The notes below the pieces were generated by a model. It was not told the origin of the DNA. It searched no databases and saw only the letters and a list, made by a program, of their open reading frames with translations. This document shows positions 25,901 through 31,274 of a DNA stretch of 36,351 nt, piece after piece. The stretch spans positions 1 through 36,351 of the IMG/VR virus record IMGVR_UViG_3300008267_000472; one strand, written 5' to 3'. The stretch's first letter is position 1; each line of letters starts with the position of its first letter. The position numbers were made by a program, and so were the translations under genes. The stretch is from a virus.

Positions 25901-26249
25901 GTTCCAACCCAACGATGCTGGCGGTATTGTTGGTGCTGTCTATGACCGCATGACTGAAGTAAAGGAAATTAAGAACACGTTTGATGAGTTGGTGAAAGAT
26001 GGTCGTAAGGCTGAGGCCAAAGAATATCTCCAAAAGAACCTTAACGACTACGCCGCGTCAGCAGTGGGCGGCAACGCTCAACAGCAGATGACTTTGATTA
26101 CTCAAGCAATGAATGCAGTCAAAGCGTCCAATCTTTCTCCAGATCAGAAGCGGGCAAAGCTTGACGAGTTGCAGGCTTTGCGTATAAAGATCGCCACGAA
26201 CATCCGGGAAGTCTTCGATAAAACCACACTCCCAGCATCCCGTCCTTAA
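16986..26249 (+). CDS. Giant polyvalent ejected-type protein (zincin-like, ART, LPD38-like)
   Basis: 3087 aa with SD GAGAGG. Order seen: residues 1-35, a small strand domain (YKVEIPGQGTFNVDSPEELT); about 50-270, hydrophobic Gly/Ala-rich helices, perhaps membrane-active; a Pro-rich linker near 280-320; about 320-1640, charged helical or coiled-coil sequence; a zincin-like site LLHEVGVHIG with His1702, Glu1703 and His1707; an ART-PolyVal-like ADP-ribosyltransferase domain at about 1832-2215 (WHGT with His1834, GYGTY with Tyr1862, AEGVAGIKF near 2187); a conserved block from about 2261 (TVRQRVEANLGLAFRTQVLD); and an LPD38-like region at about 2590-2930 (NPLYSLRQIFRDSVAAPLL). Polyvalent proteins of phages and conjugative elements are thought to enter the cell with the DNA and act on host targets. 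Last gene of the late operon, after the internal proteins. Confidence 0.75.
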   Translation: MPQYKVEIPGQGTFNVDSPEELTDAQVYAAVRQQLRSEVSEAPQEVAAPTIGGQTKEFFKGLLPGGIGLVEQAGMGISALLPEEQEKATQQYIKEAAATAKAPFAAAPGYEDTIGRKFGEATGSIVPFLATGPFGMAGRVAGYGLGIGAGAGTQVEKSAAEGATEEQQTAATALGSVVGASEMFAPARILKRIAEPLAAGAAALVKRALMAGGEEAAQEAAAQAAQNLISKGIYKPEQEIIEQVGESAAYGGAVGALAQGLLDLALGRRVRGAPSEQPEAGETAAPPEPGAPVAPTTPEEEVPEPTLQQPVPEKDIKEPVLPGAAASFKERLDQRKQLEKAVAPYEKEQARVAALTPFDYLMEQTGEVPKPAKVKEGEGVVTADMTGLPYAMKFAKKQIEAAKYNEIEPDVSKYIEYLITKPEYADILAKQVKQLPGLNAKQSKSVLAALPSALKLRAEAEAKKTAETEKPAETLDKDLSHLEPLFNKAFEGKAPIIEVNENLMPTRNAKIVRENVNTLLQQADDVEAAYRAARRAGNRAAAVSAFAQKQIITKKLNALTEETPAGDLTAGKQKPPGEIDTRASYAREVVQLRRQQQKALEDIEVTLNTLRAGDVMGREIEPVRDPETGQITMKPVEIGKGVAGASGAVLAQRAETLRGDYINALLKEAATHRRALGKAPITVDEATKAASRVYDVVSEWIERSKAKPLPRFVEKPEFVEKIVQPAQKRAGKIIRGAVTERAYSEKPPAKAPEGQDFTTGKWEKFPTGKPNPPFVWEFIDSRPVEGRFNEIARLSDKEVKHFKAQIDNVVKDLEEIPSEVSRETPLLKQQFAGTEAQKTAEAKGETATTVGGELRRRTEFVRNLMAKPPLKPLTEETRKTLNLKLLDRAVDIMDSGKASRGLLDAVEPIVTNLAEGREVLPQDIRALDDAIKLYERTAQEGEIAGEGAAGQGQLFPETRKDIGYIRATPANFAKSPQIKPVWEALEQSRKLKAELDQKTKIDKAKAVVAINEIESLTTLVDNIKKDTKFFWADTTKWSNQALAKAFVQFPDIGKTAEEQALVDIYLKSPKSLSAADAAKVKELVSAFNTKALPQYKEKLNQAVQMLAQGERLNDVDNRLLGFMQDTNKSVREAAEAKKQALAPLQEALDRIKVALKASPVLTEAQKDALGLEGKISDQRAKYGQSVEAAIKKTNDQMVAARDAILNPQIEPVLRSLKAAGTRLEKVLDEIVNAEKTFDAMLETKGGEERLLSSPYQVESLRKNKETAEKLIDQIQEQSKIYEDLLTQKNEDFTRSSIAVQAMLDKNVKYEREYLEILEGQLAFVRGENIDAMQEKPGERRMFEKVVSTQKYPFAARRAEEAIKAQRAALESAKKRADEFKKDTADTKVKLEKTQKQAATDIADKLPGVQMSQGEVSKLKTAAEKEAEAKNKAELDLTAETIDAGRRAQIKQTQLDELNTELENLYLDFAGRAGPTDPAMLQEFARNKKKSPATRAYAQAKLDLYNKIEILEAQEDSIKTGKPFRKPRTATTPSTAALAGAKEFRSGSDAQREQRQKRVDAAIDKEYARYERLETKATMQADKEARKYAEDLFESDDYIEPSRQSYEFSRGVPSTGLTKAELEAELTAGMGEPVTGRGKEAQVNRALSVYENLDEYLSQFKDATRQKLEGQIPSDAKGFVQDGKAVLFANNIAKGEGLGVLLHEVGVHIGFRNFFNQAQYNALVKTVKSWAAREDGSMEARVGKAAMDRVKAAETPANQIDDELLAYAVEEAMKAGVEPEGVKKGSAVQNWLRMVVDAFRKALEKFGINAKNLTAGDLVNFAYGAAQLELKGTWHGTGVEFKEFDHSYMSTGEGHQAFGYGTYRAQQKGIGQNYQRIAAENQTEKWMERPDVKEWYETQAPKFTGTLPEGTPDWILDYALFEAATVSGSYITSNPYKAFKDTFKNNIKELTDLRKDGRPEAAFKDATDAEFKNKLKELENYAETADEHLVAVYDQPVYKGKPYYEIYNTNPTAGNVIHMFERLRDKNNGVAPTWKEAIEKAKVDAGIMSDSFKDTPEDRVFYDRYKQVYDTIDSLDVNDFKYNPPSGPPVPAPVGYLMRTLHTRPENEYVHWDDLADKQPPVIKAVFKRIYDSLTSPQKGFFDRAIGTSPPDRQNGQDLYQALSAVFEKSGTPSKLSDMMASEMLYAEGVAGIKFFDNPSRQTKKGTFNYVDFGDKEEGAQILGVDLEPVGKTKEMLFSRAVAPGFEDALNTANDIIAKPKTVRQRVEANLGLAFRTQVLDRLAPLEQIAKTMLDPLKGTQMMYYLRMSDQRMSFVQQAVGRGVPQLVGYKRKDGQTEYLIESKEGVNLSSVVDTLKDAPGMNAEAANKLFTLYLAGKRADRVGYNKLNFSKTEAEIRSAVKQIESNKELLGVFEKARTQYNNYNRNLMKFMESTGAMSKEVAEQLASTNDYIPYYRERNGNAELVIGGEGTFKMGSLKDQPQLKELIGGEEKIMDFLTSSVENTSIIMDIGLRNKATTNAMFELVDLGIARFVKPDSTGPNIVRFKDRGEEKAVEINTRNTDFPADLLVKGLEGIPVNNSALIRAMGVPSTFLRKAITLNPLYSLRQIFRDSVAAPLLSGADMLPIIGALKQIGASATKEKLEARGIVGGQVFTGTNEDLTTILREFQSGKMGLSQLMARAEGIAMEADASTRRAQYDSYIKQGLSEMEATLMSLESMNFNRKGLSPSVRMASTLIPFFNAQLQGLDVLYRAMTGKMPFNERLDIQGKLYRRGMLLAGTAVAYALLMQDDEAYKNANPDEKYGNFFVRIPGLKEPMRIPIPFEIGYIFKALPEAMVNIMANKQGDEEAYKAFKQIVLQTIPGGTSLFIPAAVKPAIENVANYSFFTGRSLETKREQNLEAAYRYRDNTSEIAKFIGQAGNVSPIKIENLIRGYTGSMGMALAQSFNIAMPTPKGTPEQATKRLSETAVIGPLFQPNDAGGIVGAVYDRMTEVKEIKNTFDELVKDGRKAEAKEYLQKNLNDYAASAVGGNAQQQMTLITQAMNAVKASNLSPDQKRAKLDELQALRIKIATNIREVFDKTTLPASRP
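22470..23640 (+). other. ART-PolyVal-like module inside the giant protein, AT-rich
   Basis: This segment codes WHGTGVEFKEFDHSYMSTGE and FGYGTYRAQQKGIGQNY at its start, and SEMLYAEGVAGIKFFDN followed by FNYVDFGD at its end; these are the bounds of ART-PolyVal domains as I know them. Hand-counted G+C in sampled 60-base lines is 20 (from 22801), 18 (22861) and 19 (23161). Flanking lines give 33 (21001), 29 (24001) and 35 (25141). The contrast suggests that the module was acquired or exchanged separately. Confidence 0.6.
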
Positions 26250-26280
26250 CACCGGGTATGCCATAAACTTTAAAGGGTTG

Positions 26281-26315
26281 GGGAACGGAGGCGCGTAGCC
26301 CCCGTTCCTTTATTT
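26281..26315 (+). terminator. Hairpin terminator between convergent operons
   Basis: ggaacgg (26282-26288) pairs with ccgttcc (26302-26308). An inner ggc/gcc extension closes a short loop, and tttattt follows at 26309-26315. It lies 30-60 bases after the stop of the giant gene and before the 3' end of the leftward primase gene. It therefore ends the late transcript and may also act weakly on the opposite strand. Confidence 0.7.
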
Positions 26316-26356
26316 CCACAAGATTTAAACCGGGCACAAAGAACCCATCACCCGGC

Positions 26357-29275
26357 TCAAGCTTCTCCCACGGATACATTATTACCATTGAAGTGTTCTT
26401 CCTCAAACGTGATGTGCATTGCATTGACTCTCATGACAGGGCCGTTGGTTTTGCCTAGCATGTCTTTCTTGGTGTACTTGACGCGGAACATCTTCTCCAT
26501 CTGCTTCTTGAACTCGTCGTAGCTAAAGCTCATGCTGACGCAATGCTTCTTGAGTAGCTGTTCCTCAATGTAGTACTCCCTGAACCCGTCAGCAAGCGTG
26601 CCATGCTCCACACGCCCCAACACCTTAGACCTAGTGAGCGACTTGTCAACTGACTCGCCATCTCCCCATGCAGCCAGCAATCGACCATCTGCTTTCTTGA
26701 TGATGATAAAGCTGCCGTAGTTGTCGCCGGTATAAGCATTGAGCACGTCCTCGGCGGTGCGCACACTGCCACGGATGATGCCGCGTGCTTTGTCCACAAC
26801 GAGTTTCAAAGCGTTGATGACTTTCTGTACTTCCACATCAATGATGTTGGCGTAGTCTCTGCGTAACAGAATAGCAGACGCAACAATTACAGTACAGCCA
26901 GCGTGCCAGTAGCGCTCGTCGTCATCAAAGTCCATAACCTTTTTCAAATGTGCGTGCGTCTTGGCAACTACTTCCTTAGCAACATCTTGGTGCTTGGTCA
27001 GCCATCTCACCCACGCTTCACCGGCCACGCCATAGTGACGCTTTATGTCCAGCAGGACTTCACGCTCTTTAGGAGTCCACACCAGCTTTATGTTTGGGTT
27101 CCACTCCAGCATACGCAGAAGCTCACCGTTTGAACTAAACTTCCTTGCGCCAGCCATGTAGTCGGTCAGGCTTTCGTTGGAGGTCATGGTGCAGGTGGTT
27201 TTCCAAGACGTGTTGTTGAGACGCTCCTTGTTGGCTCCCGCCTCCATACGCTCCTTGCCCTGCGCTTCAGCAAAGTCAAAGATAAACACTGGTGCCCATT
27301 CCATGTTGGCACGTTGGGTGTTGGTAATCTCGTCCACAAGCAGAGGCATACTGTTGAGCAAGCCAGCGCGTTGTTGCATGGCTACTGGGGATGTGCCTTT
27401 GCCTGTCCTATACCTCAGGGGGTGACCCCACACACCAGCCTTGGCGCTCAGAACCAGCGACTTACCAGTACCAGATTCCCTAGAGCCAATGTGCCACACA
27501 AAACCTTCGTACTCGGTAAACCGCATCAATGACGCACCAAACGAGTCTAGACACACAGCCAGCGCCGTCTCCATGTTGGGCTTGTCCACAAAGATGGTCT
27601 GCCACATCTTCTTCCATGTCTGCAAGTCACCATCGCTGTTGGTGTTGCGGTTGATGTTCTCCAGACCGGGCATGGGGATGCGTGTCTCTCTGCCGTCACT
27701 GGTGAACACACGATTGTTGTAGACAAAGCTGTTGTCTTCCTGCCAGCCGCATTGATAGGGCACGACGATGGGCTTCTTGGCCTGCGATGCCTCACCCACA
27801 CAAGCACGCACATACTCATAAAGCTGTTTGTCGTAGCCTGCAAAGGTGGACACGATGTTCTGACTGGCTAACCACTTGAGTGTCTCGTCCCTACTGACAA
27901 TAGATTTCTGTGGGAAGTTCAACGTCAGCACACCTTCAGGACGCACAGCGGCCATGTGAACCAAGTGATCGCTCTCCATCTTGAGCAGATCAACCACAAA
28001 CAAGTCGTAAGGAACAAGCTGGATGGTCTTCTTACTTTTCTTGCCCTCCTCGTCTGCCTCCTCCTTGACGAAGTACACACCGCCGTTCTCGCCGTAGCTG
28101 TAACCCCTTGGTGGGAGTGGGCGTCTTACTGCGGGTATGTTGTCGGGGTCGTCGCTCTCCTCACTCTCGTCCAGCGCAAAGAACTCCTCCTCAACAAACT
28201 CCTCGCTGACAGTTGACAGAGGAATTACTTTCTCTGTGTTGTCTGCTTTGAGTTCCCGCCCCAGTATCAACGGGTTGGTGATCTTGCCCCAGTGTGGACA
28301 ACCTGTGCATATCCCGGGATTGAGTGAGTCCATCGCCACGCAGGAGTACGGCCCTTTGATCTCAGACAACTTTTGTTGCATCCGATCTAGCGGGTATGGG
28401 TGCATCTCTGACAGCCACACAGCCTTTTCATCGCCGTCATTGCAGACCTTGGCCCAAGAGAGCAGACCGCGCCATACAGGTTCCTTGCCGTCATCCTGCG
28501 CCGTGTTGAGATAGTCCACAACCTGACCGCACTTCGACTCAAAGCTGGCAAACAGCGTGGTGCTGTTCTCAATGAGCTTGACTTGCGCCTTGGTCATTGC
28601 CTTTGAGGGACGTGCGCCCGGCAGGGAAAGTGTCTCGACCCTTTGTATTGGCTTAGCTTTTTCAACAAGGTGTTTGTCGATGAGCGCCGCAATGTCTTCA
28701 AACTTAAAGATGTCGCCCTCGGCCAGCAGTTTTACTGGCATTGGCTTGCTGTACTTCTTCTTGTGATTGAAAGTTTCTGGGAAGCGCATTACCCTTGCGG
28801 AGTCAGACGTCACCGACATGTCAATAGACATTTTCTCCTGCGCACACAGACGTTTCAAGTTGTCAGCAACAGGTTTCCAAACATCAGTTGGCAGTTCTTC
28901 TGTCAGAGGCCAATAACAATGCAGTCCACCCCCTGAAGACACAATCCACGGCTTGCCTAGTTCAGACAAGCCAACCTTCTCCATAAAGGCATCCAACGCA
29001 AGGGCGGCGGCTTTCTTGGACTCGTACCCATCCATGTCAATGAAGAACGCTTTGATCTTCAGCGTGTTCTCTGCCGTGCGCTTACCTACCTTTGCAAAAG
29101 TGGATAAAGCAAAGAAAATGTTGTAGTCGGCTTTGTTCCAGCGGTCTACATGAGGGAGTAAGTCCTCAAGTTTTTCAACAAAGGCATGTTCGTTCTTTCT
29201 GGTAAGTTCGACCGCGCAGTAGTACCCCGTACCCGGAGACGGAAGAACCACCGCTAGAAATTCAAGCGGAGTCAT
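26357..29275 (-). CDS. Primase-helicase (AEP primase fused to P-loop ATPase)
   Basis: 972 aa with SD AAAGGAC. Residues 75-175 show archaeo-eukaryotic primase-type motifs: FFIDMDGY (Asp80, Asp82), SSGGGLHCYWPL (His119) and DMSVTSDSARVMRFPETFNH (Asp152, Arg161, Arg164). A Cys/His cluster ICTGCPHWGK (Cys323, Cys326, His328) suggests a zinc site. The C-terminal half is a helicase-type ATPase with Walker A GSRESGTGKS (597-606), Walker B-like PLLVDEIT near 642-650, and NTSWKTTCTMTSNE as a sensor region. It probably primes and unwinds phage DNA for the family-A polymerase at the far end of the same operon. It is the last gene of the leftward operon. Confidence 0.8.
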   Translation of the reverse strand: MTPLEFLAVVLPSPGTGYYCAVELTRKNEHAFVEKLEDLLPHVDRWNKADYNIFFALSTFAKVGKRTAENTLKIKAFFIDMDGYESKKAAALALDAFMEKVGLSELGKPWIVSSGGGLHCYWPLTEELPTDVWKPVADNLKRLCAQEKMSIDMSVTSDSARVMRFPETFNHKKKYSKPMPVKLLAEGDIFKFEDIAALIDKHLVEKAKPIQRVETLSLPGARPSKAMTKAQVKLIENSTTLFASFESKCGQVVDYLNTAQDDGKEPVWRGLLSWAKVCNDGDEKAVWLSEMHPYPLDRMQQKLSEIKGPYSCVAMDSLNPGICTGCPHWGKITNPLILGRELKADNTEKVIPLSTVSEEFVEEEFFALDESEESDDPDNIPAVRRPLPPRGYSYGENGGVYFVKEEADEEGKKSKKTIQLVPYDLFVVDLLKMESDHLVHMAAVRPEGVLTLNFPQKSIVSRDETLKWLASQNIVSTFAGYDKQLYEYVRACVGEASQAKKPIVVPYQCGWQEDNSFVYNNRVFTSDGRETRIPMPGLENINRNTNSDGDLQTWKKMWQTIFVDKPNMETALAVCLDSFGASLMRFTEYEGFVWHIGSRESGTGKSLVLSAKAGVWGHPLRYRTGKGTSPVAMQQRAGLLNSMPLLVDEITNTQRANMEWAPVFIFDFAEAQGKERMEAGANKERLNNTSWKTTCTMTSNESLTDYMAGARKFSSNGELLRMLEWNPNIKLVWTPKEREVLLDIKRHYGVAGEAWVRWLTKHQDVAKEVVAKTHAHLKKVMDFDDDERYWHAGCTVIVASAILLRRDYANIIDVEVQKVINALKLVVDKARGIIRGSVRTAEDVLNAYTGDNYGSFIIIKKADGRLLAAWGDGESVDKSLTRSKVLGRVEHGTLADGFREYYIEEQLLKKHCVSMSFSYDEFKKQMEKMFRVKYTKKDMLGKTNGPVMRVNAMHITFEEEHFNGNNVSVGEA

Positions 29276-29289
29276 ATCTGTCCTTTGGG

Positions 29290-29499
29290 TTATTTGAAGT
29301 CGTCTGTCGCGTGGTCTACGCCTTGGGCAAAGCCGTCCTCAAAGCCTTCGTGAAAAGCCTTCTCTTTGCTGTCAATAAGTTCAGCCGTGCGTTCCACAAG
29401 CACCTCAATCCAATCAGGGGTAACTTTGTCAAAACCAATGATGTAGATATAGCGCAGAAGTTCGTTGTTGCTCAGTTGTCGAGGCTGAATACTTTGCAT
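29290..29499 (-). CDS. Small acidic protein of unknown function
   Basis: 69 aa. I chose the ATG at 29499 because SD TTGGAG lies 6 bases upstream; a TTG at 29511 is in frame but lacks such spacing. The protein is helical and acidic (NNELLRYIYIIGFDKVTPDW and ELIDSKEKAFHEGFEDGFAQ). It has no membrane segment. It overlaps the end of the HTH gene by 28 bases, so the two are likely coupled. I do not recognise it. The neighbours are the HTH protein and the primase-helicase. Confidence 0.55.
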   Translation of the reverse strand: MQSIQPRQLSNNELLRYIYIIGFDKVTPDWIEVLVERTAELIDSKEKAFHEGFEDGFAQGVDHATDDFK

Positions 29500-29750
29500 G
29501 TTTTTCTCCAAGCCTCGTCGGCGCTACTAGATGTTTGCAGGATTTTGAGAAGCGAACTGACAACAGGCCGGTACGCTACGAAGACTTCACCACCACCGAA
29601 CCAGTTGTAAACAGACTGCCGTGAAGCGCCTGTTGCCTTGGCTATTTTGATGACTGGGAAATTGTGATGGACAGCCCAGCGCCCGAGTTGGTTGCCCAAC
29701 GTCTTTGGCGCTTTCATGACCATGTTGATTGTTTGAGTTGAGTAAGCCAT
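29472..29750 (-). CDS. Small helix-turn-helix DNA-binding protein
   Basis: 92 aa, basic. Residues 21-53 read as a helix-turn-helix: QLGRWAVHHNFPVIKIAKAT then GASRQSVYNWFGGG, where the second helix with SRQSVYNW is the recognition helix. The layout is like a reduced Cro/CI or XRE-type regulator. It may regulate the leftward operon or act in replication. There is no good SD just upstream of the ATG at 29750; a hairpin (29758-29771) occupies that place. Its stop lies inside the next gene. The regulator role is inferred from the fold pattern. Confidence 0.6.
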   Translation of the reverse strand: MAYSTQTINMVMKAPKTLGNQLGRWAVHHNFPVIKIAKATGASRQSVYNWFGGGEVFVAYRPVVSSLLKILQTSSSADEAWRKTCKVFSLDN

Positions 29751-29757
29751 TTTGATA

Positions 29758-29771
29758 GGGGCTTGCGCCCC
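29758..29771 (-). promoter_or_regulatory. Hairpin in the leader of the HTH gene
   Basis: ggggc-ttgc-gcccc forms a perfect 5-bp stem in the 30-base gap between the ssDNA-binding gene and the HTH gene. It lies 8-21 bases before the HTH start, with no T-run after it in the leftward direction. It is therefore more likely an mRNA structure affecting translation or stability than a terminator. Confidence 0.35.
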
Positions 29772-29780
29772 ACCCCTTTC

Positions 29781-30740
29781 TTACTCGTCCCAATCGTCAA
29801 CCATTGCCGCCAAGGATGACTTCTTGGCAGGCACGGCACTAGGCTTCTTCTCTTCCTTGCGGACAGTAGGCTCTTCGCTCTCGTCTTCAGCAACAGGCTC
29901 GGCCTTGGCTTTCTTAGCTTTGGGTGCGGGTGCTGGCGCTTCTTCCTCTTCTTCAGCCGCCACCTTAACGGTTGGGCGCTTGCCGCCAATAGCTAAAGGA
30001 GCCGCCACATTGTCCATCTTGGCAACAGACATGGTGATAGCTTTCTGTGCCTCAGGGGTCTGACCTTTCTCCACAATGTTGGGGTACTCGTCATCGTTCA
30101 ACCAGCGCATAGCCTTAAAGAACAGCTTGGGGGACTCTGACTTGGTATCAAACTTCAAGCGTGTCACAACCTCGCTGGGGTCAACAGGGTTGGGGGTCTG
30201 CGCCAACAAGAAGCGAGCGTAGGCTTGCAGGGGGCGGTTGTCACCTTCTTCTTTACCAAAGATTGACTTGGCTGGCAGAGTCAGTTGCAGTACATCTCCC
30301 TCCATGTCGTTGGCAAGAACCACAGCAACGCGTTGTTGAAAGCGGCAAGCACGGCTGTTATTTTGACCGGAACCGGCGACATTCTGAGCGCAGTCCGCGC
30401 AGGTGGCGGCTTGTTTGTTGGATGCGTCAGCGCTTGGCTTTTTACCATCGCTAGACCAGCAGTCAGGCGCATTGGATTCGCCGTCATAAGACTTCATGTA
30501 GAACACACGTCCGATGTCGGGTGCAGCCGCGACAATCACCACATCAAGGTAGCGTTCTTCGATAGCGGCAACTTCTTTGCCAGCGCTATACAAACGGAAC
30601 ACACCGCCTTTGATTGAGATGCGTTTGCCGCCATCACTACCGCCACTGCCAGCGAGGGCTTTGGCTACAGCAGACAGACCTGTGCGGTTTTTTACAAATG
30701 CAGGAACCGCGTCCTGATTAAAAATGGTCACGTTACTCAC
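29781..30740 (-). CDS. Probable ssDNA-binding protein
   Basis: 319 aa starting at GTG (30740) with SD AGGAG. The N-terminal 250 residues look like a strand-rich OB-type domain (RISIKGGVFRLYSAGKEVAA, LDVVIVAAAPDIGRVFYMKS). Four cysteines (Cys94, Cys114, Cys117, Cys132) could bind zinc, as in T4 gp32-like proteins. From about residue 255 the chain becomes an Ala/Pro/Lys/Glu linker and ends with an acidic tip, MVDDWDE, typical of ssDNA-binding proteins that recruit replication partners. It lies between replication genes. The call rests on the acidic tip, the zinc-like cluster and context, not on a clear family match. Confidence 0.55.
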   Translation of the reverse strand: MSNVTIFNQDAVPAFVKNRTGLSAVAKALAGSGGSDGGKRISIKGGVFRLYSAGKEVAAIEERYLDVVIVAAAPDIGRVFYMKSYDGESNAPDCWSSDGKKPSADASNKQAATCADCAQNVAGSGQNNSRACRFQQRVAVVLANDMEGDVLQLTLPAKSIFGKEEGDNRPLQAYARFLLAQTPNPVDPSEVVTRLKFDTKSESPKLFFKAMRWLNDDEYPNIVEKGQTPEAQKAITMSVAKMDNVAAPLAIGGKRPTVKVAAEEEEEAPAPAPKAKKAKAEPVAEDESEEPTVRKEEKKPSAVPAKKSSLAAMVDDWDE

Positions 30741-30756
30741 GTTATATTTCTCCTGA

Positions 30757-31206
30757 TTACTTGGTTGGTTTACGAACAGAGATTGCGTACTCAGATACTG
30801 AGTTCAATCCGGGGGGTACGAGGCCGGGGTTCTCTTCAAGGAATGTCGACATGTTGGTCTGCGCGATGCGCTTCTCAAGCAAGTCAACTGCTTCGTGCTG
30901 AAGCACAAAGGTCTTGAACGAGTCCCAGTCTTGTGTGTTGTAGCGTGTCTTGGTAGACAGCACCACAGTGCCTTGGTCAGTGCGCACAGAGGACACGCCT
31001 AGTGCAAGCATCTGATCTTTGAGTGCAATCTTTACGGTGTCTTGTTGCCGCTTTAATTCCTCAACTTCATTTTCGTACGCTTGAGTTAGCTCTTGAATTC
31101 GAGCCGCCATCTTGCGGTACACCTTAGCCAGTTTGTCCATTGGAATGGCGGCTAATTCTTTGCTCTCCTCTACGGGAGGCGCTTCATCATCTATGACTGA
31201 GGTCAT
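30757..31206 (-). CDS. Coiled-coil replication-region protein, unknown function
   Basis: 149 aa with the recurrent SD AGGAGAAGTAA directly before the ATG. Residues about 20-75 form a helix or coiled coil (MDKLAKVYRKMAARIQELTQ, NEVEELKRQQDTVKIALKD). A conserved C-terminal part follows: VRTDQGTVVLSTKTRYNTQD, WDSFKTFVLQHEAVDLLEKR and NMSTFLEENPGLVPPGLN. I recall this C-terminal block from many podovirus-like phages as a conserved protein without assigned function. The coiled coil plus small domain is reminiscent of Gam-like nuclease inhibitors, but I see no decisive match. A promoter-like sequence lies upstream. Confidence 0.6.
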   Translation of the reverse strand: MTSVIDDEAPPVEESKELAAIPMDKLAKVYRKMAARIQELTQAYENEVEELKRQQDTVKIALKDQMLALGVSSVRTDQGTVVLSTKTRYNTQDWDSFKTFVLQHEAVDLLEKRIAQTNMSTFLEENPGLVPPGLNSVSEYAISVRKPTK

Positions 31207-31238
31207 TTACTTCTCCTATTTTTTGTCTAAGGTTTAAC

Positions 31239-31266
31239 ATCATACACGGAACAAATTCTCATGCAA
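31239..31266 (-). promoter_or_regulatory. Possible sigma70-type promoter
   Basis: On the minus strand TTGCAT (31266-31261) is followed after 16 bases by TATGAT (31244-31239). The -10 matches the consensus at 5 of 6 bases, the -35 at 3 of 6. It lies in the 68-base gap between the helicase gene and 30757-31206, one of the longest gaps in the leftward operon. It could give extra transcription of the ssDNA-binding and primase genes. Confidence 0.4.
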
Positions 31267-31274
31267 CTCCTTTC

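Noticed and set aside
26119-26424. 101-aa minus-strand ORF across the terminator
   Set aside because: It crosses the hairpin and two coding ends; no SD and no recognisable protein features.
29752-30063. 103-aa plus-strand Ser/Ala-rich ORF
   Set aside because: Complement of the Glu/Ala/Lys linker of the ssDNA-binding candidate.
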